From Sistotremastrum niveocremeum HHB9708 (lineage: Eukaryota; Basidiomycota; Agaricomycetes; Sistotremastrales; Sistotremastraceae): DNA of 64,000 nucleotides. The stretch's first letter is position 1. Every line of letters starts with the position of its first letter. Below the pieces are notes generated by a model. That model searched no databases. It saw nothing but the letters and a program-made list of their open reading frames with translations, and was not told the DNA's origin. Made by a program: the position numbers and the translations under genes. Where the stretch lies: positions 327,320-391,319 of the forward strand of contig KV419413.1 of assembly GCA_001630475.1 (NCBI GenBank), given 5' to 3'. Below, piece by piece: positions 12,482 through 24,791 of the stretch.

Positions 12482-15400
12482 ATGGCGATCTTCGACGACG
12501 TTCTCTTCGCTCTTAGCCCAACATTTGACGAAGCTCGCGCTGAAGAATTGACTGCTATTCTCACTGCCAATGGAGCCATCTCAATCACTATGGCTGCTGC
12601 CACTCACGTCATTAGTCCCACATCAGAGTTCGAGGGACGGATTGCGCTTTCCGCGGAATGTATAATTGTGACGCCGTTTTGGGTGGAAAGGAGTTTGGTT
12701 CTGGGATCAAAACAAGAGTAAGCTCAGTATGCATCTACTAGAATATACGTATAGCTGACCTGTATCCTTGTGCTCAGTCCAGCACTCTACTCGGCAGACC
12801 CCAAGCACATCTTCTCAGGCGTTATCCTAACGACCTCGGCACTTCCCCCTCGAGACAACGAAGTTCTTAGCGCGACTGTGCGTACATTAGGAGGTCAATA
12901 CACTCCTTCTTACACCCGTGCGGTCACCCATCTGCTATGCTTGTCCGACGACTCACCCAAGTATATCTGTGCAATGGAGCACCGCGAGGAGACAAAAGTG
13001 AAGATTGTTGTCCCACACTGGTTTCAAGACAGTGTGGCAGCAGAGATGCGACTCAGCGAAGCTAATTACGAGTGGCCCAACCCGAAGTACCTCTCGATGC
13101 AAGATGGGGATCGAGACCTTTCGAGAAAGGTTATCGAGAAGACGAAGAAGCAGCTTTATACTGGTATCGCTGCGAAGGACCCGATTTCGAACATCCCTAA
13201 AACGATCCCGAATAAAAACGTATGGAAAGACCGGAGCATCACTTTCAGCAAATACTTAGAGCCTACTCTCGACTCGAAAGCCTTGGCCGAATGGAAGTCC
13301 GCGATCGAGCGATCGGGAGGCACCGTCCTCGATAACTATGAGCATTCCGATGTGTTGATCACGACGTATCGGCGAGGTGAAGATTACGTCCTTTTCAAGA
13401 AGTCTGGCAAGACGATCGGCACGATTGTGTGGTTGCTATCCGTGATCCAGACGGGCGTTTACTCGAGTCCGAACGATCAACTACTACATTACCCGGTTCC
13501 CGGACCTCAAGTGGAAGGATTCAACAAGCATGTGAGTTTCGTATTGTTCTATTCTGCGCAATCGCAATTGCTCATTGACTCTCCAGCACATCGCTGTGAC
13601 CAACTATACCGGTGCTACCCGAGACTACTTGAAGAAGCTAGTCGAAGTCATGGGTGGCAGTTACACTGCAACTCTATCCCTCGACAATACTGTCCTCGTT
13701 GCTGCGTAGTGAGTGCTAATCGATGTGTTCTCACCGATCGCGCGACTGAACTCATCCGCGTATTCAGCATTAATGGCGTCAAAACGACTCGTGCGGCCGA
13801 ATGGAACCTTCCTATCGTCAACCATACATGGCTTGAAGACTGTTTCTTGCGATGGAAAGCTATCGAAACCGGATGCGACCTTGGCAAATACAGTAACTTC
13901 CCCGTTGGGATGGATTGGAGTGAGACCTTAGGGAAGCGAGGAGTGGGAGAGATTAAGATCATCGACGAAGTCGAAGCATCAAAACCCATCTCCCGAAAGA
14001 CCGTCGATGTCGAATCTGCCGTTCCCAAATCCATCGAGAAGGCATCCGTGCCTCCTTCTGCTACCCCTACGACCACGACAGAGAATGGGAAGAGCGAGAA
14101 GAGTGCAGCCAATGGAGGAGGGTTCGCCAGGACCGCCAGTACTCGCGAGATACAGGAGGTCGAAGAAGCGCTAAGCGTCCTTCCTCCATCCCCAGCCAAG
14201 AAGGTTTCTTCTCTCCTCTCCAATCTCTCGAGTCCAGCGAAGGGGAAAGCCAATGAAACACTCTACATCGCCGGCTCTACTCCCCTCCGTGACTCGCGGC
14301 AACAGAATCGTGGACTTTCTGCGGCCATCATGGACGATGACGATGAACTCGATGAGCTCATGATCGGAGCGAAAGCAAGCAAGAAGCTCCCGGCGAAGAC
14401 GAAAGAACCCCCACGCGAGCCACCCAAGAAGACGAAGACGAAAGATTGGGATATGGCTACCGGGGCAGACGAGTTCAGCGATACAGACAAACCATGGAAG
14501 AACGCTGGGTCTAGCAAGAAGGGGAGTCCCAAGAAGATCCTGGAGGAAGATGAGGCCGAATACAGGGATGACGAGGACGACACTGAGCTGCCTCAGGAAG
14601 ACGACGAAGACGAAGATGGAGAGGAGGAAGCGCCGCCCAAGCGTAAATCCAGATCACCCGAGAAGAAAGGATCTCGCGTTGCCAGCGGTTCACGTTCTTC
14701 ATCGAAGAAAGCGAGACCCCGAGAACGTTCGGAGTCTCCTCTGCCTTCGAAGACATCGTCGAAGGCGAAGTCGAAATCGAAATCTAAAGCGGTTCCAGGG
14801 TCGTTCCATTATGTCGATGACGACGAGGACGAAACATCGGACGTCCACCTAGTCTCGAAATCTCCTTCGAAGGCTAAACCGAAAGCGGATACAACGAAGC
14901 AGAAGCCTAAGCTCCCATTGAAGCCTATCGATCTCGTATCATCCGAGGAAGACGGATCTGAGCCTGAGAAGAAAGCTTCGAGTGCTTCTTCGGCGGCTCA
15001 TCCCAAGTCTCCTGCACCACCGCCGAAATCCACGAAATCCAAGCCATCCGAGAAAGCATCGGAGAAGGCTCCTGCACCACCTCCAAAAGGTGTCAAACCA
15101 CCTCCGAAGAAGTCGCAGGCTCAACTGCCTATTCACGAAGACTCAATGAGTCCAGTCCCGCCGCCGCCGCCCTCCAATAGTCGCAATCGGACTGATTCCT
15201 CTCCTCCCCCGCCTCGAACATCACAGAAACGCGCATCCAGCCCTTTGACTCAACTCGAAGAAGACGACGATCGTGCGCCGGCAAAGAGACCCAAACCTGG
15301 TCCGAAATCTAGGACTTCTGGTGTAAATGGCCGTCGCAAATCCGAGACAGCGCCCACGGTTGTCTCCGCAAAAGAGAAGCCGACGGCCAGGTCAACGAAG

Positions 15401-16745
15401 AATGTCAGACGGTCCACTGCCACGACTGAAGACGAGGATGATGCAGTCGACGAAGATGAAGCTGAGGAGACCGAAGATCATATAGCGGACGATGAGGACA
15501 AGGATAGTGAAATCGAGCAACACAGCTTCGCGACCGACGGAGGTAGAAGACCGTCAAGAAAGGCAGCAGCGAAGGCGACAACTAAACTGCGGGAGGAGAT
15601 CATGCCTGACGTCATGAATTTCCAGAGAGAAATGAAGCGCGGAAATGTGAAAGGAGGTTGGGAGACAGCAAGCAACAGCACTGTGGCGCAATCGAAGAAA
15701 GAGTCAAAGGTGTCCGTCACGTATAAGAAGCGGAAACGGTTGTCGGGAGGAGATGCTTCAGAATCGGAGCAGGATGAGGAAGACGAAGAGGATAGCCGGA
15801 AAGCGAAGAAGCCCAAAGTGAAAGCGGATAAGGCGAAGGAGGAGATCATGGAAAGCCGTTCAGAAAAGTCGAAGAAAGGGAAGGAGGTCATTCGGTGAGA
15901 ACTATGGTTCATGCCCAGACCTCCTGCTTACTCGATCAATCTATGTAGGGAACCAGCTGAACCTGCGTCTGCGATGGATCCGCGCAAAATTAAAGTCCTG
16001 ACGACGCAAGTGACGCTCACGGATGTTGAGCTGGCGGTGAATTCAAATTCCTCAAAGCTTGAGCTGCATTAAACGTATTCTAGGGATTGAAACGACTGGG
16101 CTCGTCGCTGGCTCAGAAACCGACGACGTGCACTCATCTGATAGTGCGACATATTGGGCGAACTGAGAAATTCTTATGTGCTATGGCAAACGGGCCGTTC
16201 ATTGTCGAGAAGGCTTGGATCACTGACTCGATCAAAGCTGGCTACTTCCTTGGTCAGTCATCAAACTACACATCTGGGAACTGAAACTGATGCGACATAG
16301 AGGAAACTCCATACCTTCTTCAAGATCTTGATAACGAGCGTAAATTTGGATTCGTGCTGAGCGACGCTGTGTATCGAGCCAAACAACACCCTGGAAACCT
16401 CTTTCGTGGACACACGTTTTATTTCACTAAGATGCAGAATGCTGAAGTTCACCCTGATATGCTTCGCAAGATAATAACAGCCCAAGGAGGCCAGGTAAAT
16501 GAGGTTCTCTACTGGAAAGTGATGTCCCTTACTGATCGCACTCTCTGCAGACATCACCGACGAAACCGACTAATCGTTTACTTTCTAACCCCAAGAATCA
16601 TGTCATAGCGGTAGCTGAGGATCGGGATGAATGGATCCATCTCAGCAAAGCCGGCCACGCCATATACATTCCTGAACTGATCATAGCGTCCTCGCTACTG
16701 CAAGAGATAAAATGGGATCAGTTCATCATTGAGGGAAGTGGATGA
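12482..16745 (+). CDS. brc1: Brc1/Rtt107-type six-BRCT genome-stability protein
   Basis: Nuclear scaffold that binds phosphorylated H2A at damaged or stalled replication forks. Exons: 12482-12717, 12778-13531, 13587-13708, 13768-15894, 15949-16036, 16084-16252, 16301-16494, 16551-16745; 1294 residues. About residues 1-430 hold four BRCT-like repeats: AILTANGAISITMAAATHVI, then ATVRTLGGQYTPSYTRAVTH, then AIERSGGTVLDNYEHSDVLI, then VEVMGGSYTATLSLDNTVLV with the tryptophan helix PIVNHTWLEDCF. Residues about 440-1060 are a low-complexity linker of alternating acidic and Lys/Pro/Ser blocks. The C-terminal pair starts KVLTTQVTLTDVELAGLKRL and includes CTHLIVRHIGRTEKFLCAM and EKAWI, the phospho-binding-type BRCT. 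This 4 + linker + 2 layout is that of Brc1 and Rtt107. The exons after the linker are short and easily missed. Confidence 0.8.
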
Positions 16746-17203
16746 TGAACATTGTGCTCGGCGTAATTACATCTAATGGCTTTGGTTTATCTATGTCGTT
16801 GTATCACTATTTTCTTCCCATAGAGCATGGGTGTACTAATTTCCACCTTTCGACCGGAATCAAATTTATTTGGCTTGCGTCACGTTGAGAAGATAAGATT
16901 AGTAAGAAAAGAAACCCGATGAGCGCTTGACCGCACCACCACCACCGACGAATCTGATAGGTCCAGTCTTTTACGACAATATGACTAGGAGCGCCTTGTC
17001 CATTCAAGGCCGTGACGCGTACACGACAGACTAATCTTTGGCCTGAGGGCATACTGTCATTTCGGACCTCAGCAGGAGGTGCTGATCTACCAATGAGTAT
17101 CTAACACGAGTGAAACGTACGTCTCCTTTGATATTCACACTGAACACTCATCGTTGATATGCATTTTAAGATATCGGCACTCTTTAGTGACCAGGATCGA
17201 GCC
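16746..17203. other. Intergenic with one candidate small minus-strand ORF
   Basis: 458 bp between the BRCT gene and the next F-box gene. Apart from the candidate ORF listed separately, nothing is recognised. Confidence 0.4.
16807..17151 (-). CDS. Candidate small membrane protein (uncertain)
   Basis: A minus-strand frame whose translation looks coding rather than random: VCRVRVTALNGQGAPSHIVV, then WTYQIRRWWWCGQ, then a hydrophobic helix ALIGFLFLLIL. The ATG at 17053 opens an 81-codon frame. An upstream ATG at 17151 (MSVQCEYQRR) could join it through a very short intron of about 39 bp ending at GATCAG. That intron is shorter than others here, and the start would lie only 52 bp from the divergent F-box ATG at 17204. 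No family is recognised; it may be a remnant or chance. Confidence 0.25.
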
Positions 17204-18432
17204 ATGATATTCCCCTTGGAAATTTGGAGGTTGATCGTGAGAGAGGCGTGTGCACCATTCGCAGATGAGACCATCGTCCTATCCGTGCCACAATATGTCG
17301 AAGCAGCGGCAAGGTGCGTTGGGTTCTCGTTAAACATCATATACCTAGAGTGAACAGTCTTACCGACAGGGAGGAAGCTCAGGACGACACCCTTAGATCC
17401 AGCACGCTCAGAACTCGGCAGGCACTTGTCTCAACTTCTAGGGCGACCGCCGCTGAAGCTATCCCCTACTTGTTCGACGAGATTGTGATCAGAAATCTAC
17501 GTCATTTTCACAAAATGATTCGTTTACTCAAGACATCCCCTTTCATTCTGCCATCATCAAATCGTCATCCCTCGACGTACGCGGCGTTCGTCAAATCTGC
17601 CATCGTTCGCTGCAGTATCTCTGATGCCTCCCTCCGCGAGATCGTACAACTATGTCCTGGACTCAGGTCAATCCAGGTGCATGATTTGAAGCTTATCGAG
17701 CTTTCAGATTGGAGAGAAGCACAGAGATCTCTCGAAAATCTCCCAGGACTTGTTTCCCTGCAGCTAGGAATATATCGCAACCTGAAGAAACAATTCCGAT
17801 CTGAACCCGCTGTCACGTTGCCCAACATACAGTTCTTTCGGTACGCGGGGGATTCGAATGTTATATCCCACTGGAGTCTTCCAGGCATGCGACATCTCGT
17901 ATCATCATCTTCATTTCTTGGATCGGCAAACACTCCTAGTATCCTAGTCTTCCTAACGAAAGTTGGGGGTCAATTAGAGGGACTACTCGTTGATACAGTC
18001 AAGCCAGCGCATCTAACCATTGATGTCGCTGCTTTATGCCCGCGCTTGTTGTGCTTCACTTGTGCTCCGTTGGAAAGAGAGCACTTCTTTTCGAGCATTG
18101 CACCGCGGCAGCATCCCAACTTGGAGACTTGGATTCTGACAGAGGTGATCATCGATGACCTCGTTCCGGGTGGACTCCTCGACGACTCTTCAGTGCTCCT
18201 TCTCCCATTCTTGGAGTCGATAACAGCCTCCAATTTTCCCAAGCTGAGATCTATTCGCTTTCCTGCTCTTCTCGGGTCTTTGCATCGACTTGAGCAGAAC
18301 CATGCGCTGGCAGGGAGACCATTGCATCCTGCCGTTGGGAGCCTCTCGGCACGTTGGGCTACCGATGGAATCAATGTCATTGTACCCGGCATGAGTTCGC
18401 TGCATGCATCTCTACCATCATCCAGAGAATAG
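17204..18432 (+). CDS. F-box protein, family A, 390 residues
   Basis: Predicted SCF substrate adaptor. Exons 17204-17313 and 17370-18432, 391 codons with stop. Exon 1 encodes the F-box start MIFPLEIWRLIVREACAPF. Exon 2 gives RTRQALVSTSRATAAEAIPY followed by LFDEIVIRN. It then carries leucine-rich-repeat-like segments: LCPGLRSIQVHDLKLIE, SLENLPGLVSLQLGIY and FPKLRSIRFPALLGSL. The two-exon layout, with the intron just after the F-box, matches the genes at 20197-21500 and 1-816. An in-frame upstream ATG at 17159 would add 15 residues; I chose 17204 because it starts the conserved F-box block. The substrate is unknown. Confidence 0.75.
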
Positions 18433-18756
18433 TGCTCTGGGAACATGCAGCCTATGAATCAGAGATACATGGGCGAAACGAAGTGCCCTTACTAATTGGG
18501 CCTGATATTCAAAACATTGACTTTATTGGACATTCTCTCTTATTTGTAGCTTTTCTGGATTTCGGACACTGTCTTACGCCTGAGCTGATGTATAGTAATG
18601 TCAATTCTTGTGATTGAGAGTTCAGGAAAGCATGTGCAACGAGTAAGTGTGCCGGAATTCCGGTACCCGTTAGCCGGCGCTTGGTCGGGTCTTCCACAAT
18701 GGTAAGCCTGAATCTCACCAGGATGTCATCCCCTTTCAGCACTGTTGCGAACCACC
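18433..18756. other. Intergenic, promoter of the isomerase gene
   Basis: 324 bp between same-strand genes. No gene seen. Confidence 0.4.
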
Positions 18757-19998
18757 ATGGCCTCGTACTCTCCGAAATATTTCAAAATATCTTTTGCATC
18801 AGAGGGAGTGCTTTTGGTTGAAATAAATCGGTTGGCCAACCTCTCAGTACAATCTATGACGCCGACTGATGTCTGGCACTGGCAGGCCACCGGCGAATGC
18901 ATTCAGCGAGGAGTAGGGCACCAAATACTCAGCATATTCTCGGAAACTCTAATGCCTTATTTCCATCCTCAGAGCTTGGGAGGAACTTGGCGCGACATTC
19001 CAGAAGATAGGCGAGGATGGGTCAGTGAGGGTGGTTGTGCTAGCTTCAACGAACCCAAGAATATGGAGCGGTGGAATTGACTGTGAGTAGCTGAATCATT
19101 ACTACAACCACGTCCAATGCATTTATACGGTTTCTGCAACTAGTGGCCTCTTTCGCGACGATGACGAAGGACTCAACTGGATCTTTGGACCCGGCTCGCC
19201 ACGCATTGTATTCGAAAAAATATCTGACAGTGAGATGTTATCACCATGATTTTAGGGCCATCATCCTAATGCTTTTTACCCCATTAGAGATTCCAAGCAG
19301 CCATCTCAGCGGTTGAGAACTGTCTCCACCCTGTCATTGCAGCCGTCAACGGAGCAGCTCCCGGACTATCCATTGACATCATGACAGCGGCAGATATTCG
19401 ATACGCATCCTCGGATACACGATTCTCTGTCAAGGCATGTCATCTTTCATACTTGTCCGAATGGTGCCTTACAGGCCTTCAGGAAACCCTACTTGGCATG
19501 GCAGCTGATATTGGTACCCTGGCTCGCTTCCCGAAGGTCGTGGGCAACCAAAGTCTCGCACGCGAATTGGCCTTCACAGGACGTAACTTCACCGCTGAGG
19601 AGGCTCTAAGCATTGGTCTTGTGAGCAAAATCGTCCCAGGTACCCGGGATGACGTCATCAAAGCTGCACTGGAAACCGCAAAACAAATCGCGAAGAATAG
19701 CCCGATCGCGGTGGCTGGTACAAAGCATCTGATGTTGCATGCTCGGGATCATTCGTACGTCGTCAAATTTTACCGCCATTCGGTCCTCAATATTTGGCAC
19801 AGTGTGCAAGAAAACCTTGACTACACTGCTACATGGAATGCAGCTATGCTTATGGGACCTGTAAGCAGAGATCTCTATCTCTACGCAACATGCTAAGAAC
19901 GCTTTTAATAGGACACTTCTATTGCTTACAAAGGATCGAGGAAAGGTGGCCCTCCACCGGTCTTCCCACCCTTAGAAAAGCTGTCTGGGAAGTTGTGA
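18757..19998 (+). CDS. ECH1: Delta(3,5)-Delta(2,4)-dienoyl-CoA isomerase (crotonase superfamily)
   Basis: Isomerises 3,5-dienoyl-CoA to 2,4-dienoyl-CoA in beta-oxidation of unsaturated fatty acids. Exons: 18757-18830, 18886-18912, 18973-19082, 19144-19229, 19288-19434, 19483-19754, 19803-19860, 19912-19998; 286 residues. Matches to the family in order: VLLVEINRPPANAFSEE, VRVVVLASTNPRIWSGGID, PVIAAVNGAAPGLSIDI, AADIRYASSDTRFSVKE and MAADIGTLARFPKVVGN. The catalytic acids of mammalian ECH1 (Asp176, Glu196, Asp204) align with Asp129, Glu149 and Asp157 at identical spacing. Glu149 appears only if the intron 19435-19482 is spliced as GC-AG. The C-terminus LSGKL resembles a weak PTS1, so peroxisomal location is likely but unproven. 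Confidence 0.85.
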
Positions 19999-20196
19999 GA
20001 CCGACGGAGACAATGGACGCTACTCTGGTAGAATCTCCCGCCATTGAGTACCCCAATTAACTAATTTGTAAAAGTATCTGCTGTAACTTCGTTCCCCAAG
20101 CTCTATATAAATCAGTCATGCCGAGTCATTAGCCATCAACCCAAACGCTACACAGAGAGAGGTTTAGTCCTAGACCGTTAAGCAACGCGGGTTGGC

Positions 20197-21500
20197 TTAC
20201 CATATCTTGGAAACCGCGTCTAAAGTGACTTGACTTTCATCGCCTAACATGAGGAATCTGATGTCCTCTTCCTTCCATACTTCCAATATTTTTTTCCACC
20301 AGCGGGGAAGCCTCGGTTTCTGTTCTTGAGCGCCATCTTCTTTCTTGTACACCGTGAAGGACTCAGCGTAAACGTTTTGTAACCTGGGGAAATTCGTTCG
20401 TCGAATGGCTTCCAACGCCGGCTTCCCTCGCTCGGCTTCTTCGCGCCAAGTCCCCAGACACCATAACCTGTATTCGGTGAACGCAAGGCTCCTCAAGGTA
20501 GGGTGGTACGGGAGTAAAAGATGGGGATCGCCTGAAACGAGCGCTGATAGCACCCAAGGTCCAGGAACTGCAAGTTGAGTGAGATGAGGACAGAGCGCGG
20601 AGATGGACAAGACATCCGAATATATGGGTATGCAAGCGATCGACAGGCTTTCTAGATTGAGCCCATGACGAACGAGAAACGTTGACAACATCTCTGCATT
20701 GACTCTTGGCATTAAATGCGTCGCTATGAAGGCTAGATGTCGTAATGAAGGAAGCTCCCATGTTGAGAGCATCTCCGCCCTTTCGACTGTAGAGCCGAGA
20801 TTGGTTCGTAGCAACTTCAGTGAAGGGAGATGTGCTGGAGGTATGGATGCCTCGAAAAGGGGTTCGAGAGCTGGCTGCGGCTCGGCTTCCCAATAGAGCT
20901 GAAGAGCTTGGAGGTGATGCTGCCCACTAAAAGCAGATTGCAGACTGGACCATTTCGGGTCGTCGCGCTGGTATAATCGCAGGCTTCTGATCCACCGGAT
21001 ATTTGGACAGAAATTCATTAGTTGTAACATCTGGTCCGTCTCTATGATGCCATAGAATGTGTCTGCGACGACAGCCTTGACGAGATGTCCATACGTCGAG
21101 CGATTGTCGCCCGAAGGCGAATGGGGCTTGAAAGGGATGCGACGAGGCAGGATCGAGATGAGCTCAGAGAGTAATTTGGCGCGTGACCGCGCTGAGACGA
21201 TTATGAGGTCGTACAGGAATGGGATGCTGATCGCGGCCCATGCCCGACAAGTCAAGATTACGGAACATTTGGTTCGACGGTCGTCACGCAAAGGCTTATA
21301 CTCGTGCGTCCTCTAGAAACGTAGCAAAATTCAGCTTCGTTTGATGAATTGCAGCAGGACAGACGCACCATGCTCTCGAGGGTTTGGACGCCCTCCCAGA
21401 CTGACCTCTCCACCAAGTCTTGAGTCAACGGAGCACACGCTTCTTGAAGAATAGCGTGCCAAATCTCAACAGGGACTCTTTCCATTGCTGAGTATGACAT
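20197..21500 (-). CDS. F-box protein, family A, 415 residues
   Basis: Predicted SCF substrate adaptor and the most complete family A member here. Exon 1 is 21500-21369 (MSYSAMERVPVEIWHAILQE, then ACAPLTQDLVERSVW). Exon 2 is 21312-20197, opening with RTHEYKPLRDDRRTKCSVIL and continuing TCRAWAAISIPFLYD. Repeat-like leucine segments follow: LMNFCPNIRWIRSLRLYQRD, PSLKLLRTNLGS, LPSLRHLAFIATHLM and HPTLRSLAFTEYRLWCLG. The stop is TAA at 20199-20197. It lies downstream of and convergent with the dienoyl-CoA isomerase and matches the left-edge partial gene block by block. No substrate can be predicted. Confidence 0.75.
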
Positions 21501-24500
21501 ATGAGTAGCTTGAAGAATGTTGTACTGGGCACGAAAGACAGCTCGGGCAACCACGGCTGTGGTGACCAAGCTGTTGGCGTCCAAGTTTGAAGGCTATGCC
21601 AGGAAGCCAGCAACACTTTGACGCGTATGGAATGTCGGCAGAGCTACTCCGACGAAGAGCTCAGCGCTCAGCTCCTATAAGGATCCGGATGGCCAGCGAG
21701 CCAACGAGCAGTGATTACGTCCATGAGGATGGCGAGTGCTGGCACAAGCGATAGACGCCCTTTCAGATCGGACTCCGGAAGTGCTCTCATCAAGATAAAC
21801 ATTATAATCTGGATTATAATACGCTCAGCCTTGAGACGGATCCTGTAGAGATTAGCTTTAGCTCTATAGCAACCTCAAAGAACCGCCCCCCAAGCCTCAT
21901 ATTTATGCTTAATGATATATCTAGATCTTGCGTTAAAATTCCGCTTTCACCTTGGCTTTCACTGTGCTTTTCTCGGAAACCCACTCGTAAGAGACAAAAA
22001 TTCATTGGTGTTTATTAGTGAATTTTCAACGTCTCGCAGATTCAGAAACCTGTATGTCACATTACGATACGACTAGATACTCAAGCCAGTGGGTGAGCAG
22101 TGACTGATTGGAGTGTATCACTTCAACGCATCCACACCGAGCCAAAGGACGGGCGTCGAACCATACACCAAAAGATGGTGCACGATCAATTGATGCTGAG
22201 CAGCTGCGAAGGTATGAGAAACAAAGAGCCCCCCGTAATCCGAACGCCGCCTATGAATCCACAAATCTGACCGTCGTTGACAGTGAAATCGCTTGGTCAA
22301 CGAGCTGACAAATTCGCTGGAAAATCCAGTAAGTTCGCGTTCATCGTCATGAGCTTGAATGCACGCACCTGTTTCGTAGACCACAGTGGTAATTGAGATT
22401 TTTTCCAAGCCGAGGTATTCACGCCGAGTATGTAGAAGAAATGGGTTCCTACAAGGCGAGCCCAAGTTAAGCTTTCGCTAGGATAATAAATGGTGAATGA
22501 TGAAGCATTCCTGTATTCCGTTCACCACTCAGAGTAAGCAAAGCATCGGGTAACTATCCGTCATACGTGGCATTTGACGGACGTGTCTCTGCCGTTCCTA
22601 CGAGTGGAGATCGTGGGAGACGGGAAGCTAAACATCCGCTGACCTTGTGCCCCTTCGTAGTTTCGTTATGTCGCCATGAAAGGCACCATTCCTGAGCGTT
22701 ACGAAGCCCTTGATAGTCGAGCCCCATCACAGTACAAACCAGAACGCATCACTGGATCGTTCCCTCGATCAATACCGACGCACTAGCATTGTTGGGACTG
22801 CATTCCTCGAACTGCCGCGAGATCGGCGCCTTACATGGATGCCGTAGAGAAAGCGAAGATGCCATATGGTTCATGATGTGCGCAGGAATCCGACAAAAGA
22901 GCGACAGAGAGATACAGTGCATGACTTGGAAAGCACTTTGAATGTTGCAGCAGAAGAGATTGACTTCCTATTACTGATGAATATTAAATCCCCTTGTTAT
23001 CTCAGGGAAGTGGATCCATCGTTTGGGCGTCGTTCGCAAGTTCTGGGATCGCAAAAGCTGCCGGATGAGTACAGGCCCGCACTCCATTTTCTCACAGATC
23101 GTGATACGTGGGATAATTAGGCGGTTTTATATCGTGTCCGGGGCCTGGTGGATAGAGGGAAAATAAAGCGCTGGTCATGAGAGCCCGACAGTGAAAGGCA
23201 CCAGGGGCGCAACGTCGGTGCATCGTTGGAGCGCAACCCCAGAAGGAATGCATATGTTCTGCTCAGCTTTTTTTTGGAATAAGCGTCAGGATGTTGGTCT
23301 AGATTTTCTGCTAAGGATAGAAAGCGACCCTCAGTCAACTTGAAGCCCAGTCCGAGTTGTTGAGCTGCACTGCAACAGAAGTGCCCACGTGGCTGAATTA
23401 GGTGTGACGGAATCGGTTTCCGGATGAGACACCAGTTTCAACCTTCATCTCAACGTTCAATCGTCCAAGTGCTACTGAAGCCGGCTCGAGAATGCATTTC
23501 CCCCGAATTCTGCTTCTTCCGTAAACCTACGACGTGCCCAGGAGTTTCTTGCATCGCCCCGCGTAGAACATTCCGGTCACATAGAGCATGTGCCATTCAC
23601 TGGCACCCCCACAGTCCGAACCTTTCCCAGGGATCTTAGCCACGACTGTGGCAATGGCATCGACCAAACCACAACTAGACCAAGCTTAAGGCCGCCCCCA
23701 GATGTACCCCTGGATGTCTCGGGACTACCATTCTCAGGATAGATGCTGCATGACGCATTAAATTACGCCCTGTTTTCAAATGAGATATCCTCAGGTTCAG
23801 CGTCCATGTATTGACGGTTATGTCTTTGAATCCAGATTAGGCCCTTTATTTTTTTTCAATTTCCCTTGAATATGTCGGTTTATGCGACCGATTTTCCGTT
23901 CCGGCACCTCTTGAGCTCCCGCTTTTTACAGGAACAGCATAAGGAGGGAGCGTCATGTGGCTGGTCACAAGTATTGATATTCTATCCGATGCTACGGGGC
24001 GCCTCTATCGTTATCTGTCGGCGCCGTCTAGATGTGCTCCAGAACAATACTCGCGAGAACATGGAGCTGTGCCAAGATCACAGGTACCGATAACGATTTT
24101 ACTTGCGAAAGTCCCCGACAGAGGCCTTGGCTTTTGAGGCTTTTTGACAGGATATCGCCTCTTTCTTTTTCTTTTATCTTAACAGAGTCTTTATTCCCGT
24201 TGCATGGCTTTCCTTGCCACATTATCTTTGGGACCACCATGGCGATCTTGAAGGATTACTTATGAACTAGCTCAAGCCTGAAAGGATACAAGATGAACCG
24301 GGTTTAATGACTTCCGTTCCCAGGAGGTGCGACGATTCAGCTTTCATATTAGAAGATCAAGGATCGTTCTAGAGGCACCGATGTTACAATGCGAGAGTTC
24401 GATGATGCGATTGCGCTGCACGGAACATAGGAATAAAACGGGTACCTGGAGAGAACCTGAGAGAGACACGATCGGTACGCCACTGACGCTCGGACACGGC

Positions 24501-24791
24501 CCACCTCGTAGCTGGATTTGTTTCTAAATATGTGGTCCAATGTCACGCCTCTTCACGGCCGAATGAGATGTTAGTGAGCGCCAAGATAGCATTGTGTGGT
24601 TCGCGAATTGATATCTGATCCGCAGGTACACGATAGAATAAAATTTTGGGACTTGAATGAACGTTTCACACCTAGACGAGCATCTCAGAGCCGCCATATA
24701 TTCTATATAAAGGGTTGGCTAGCTGAGCTCCCTTCCTCATCACAACAGCTACTCGTTCTCATTTTAACTCAGCAAACCAACTCTTTCAGAA
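21501..24791. other. Gene-poor stretch of 3.3 kb
   Basis: I examined all frames and found only short frames without domain motifs or consistent splicing. No tRNA, no inverted terminal repeats and no transposase signature were seen. The right end carries the TATA box of the next gene. Confidence 0.45.
24704..24710 (+). promoter_or_regulatory. TATA box of the 24792 gene
   Basis: TATATAA, 82 bp upstream of the ATG at 24792, followed by a C/T-rich leader. This suggests a strongly or conditionally expressed gene. Confidence 0.5.

Noticed and set aside
13648-14253. 201-codon antisense frame within the BRCT gene
   Set aside because: A shadow of the low-complexity linker and BRCT exons on the plus strand.
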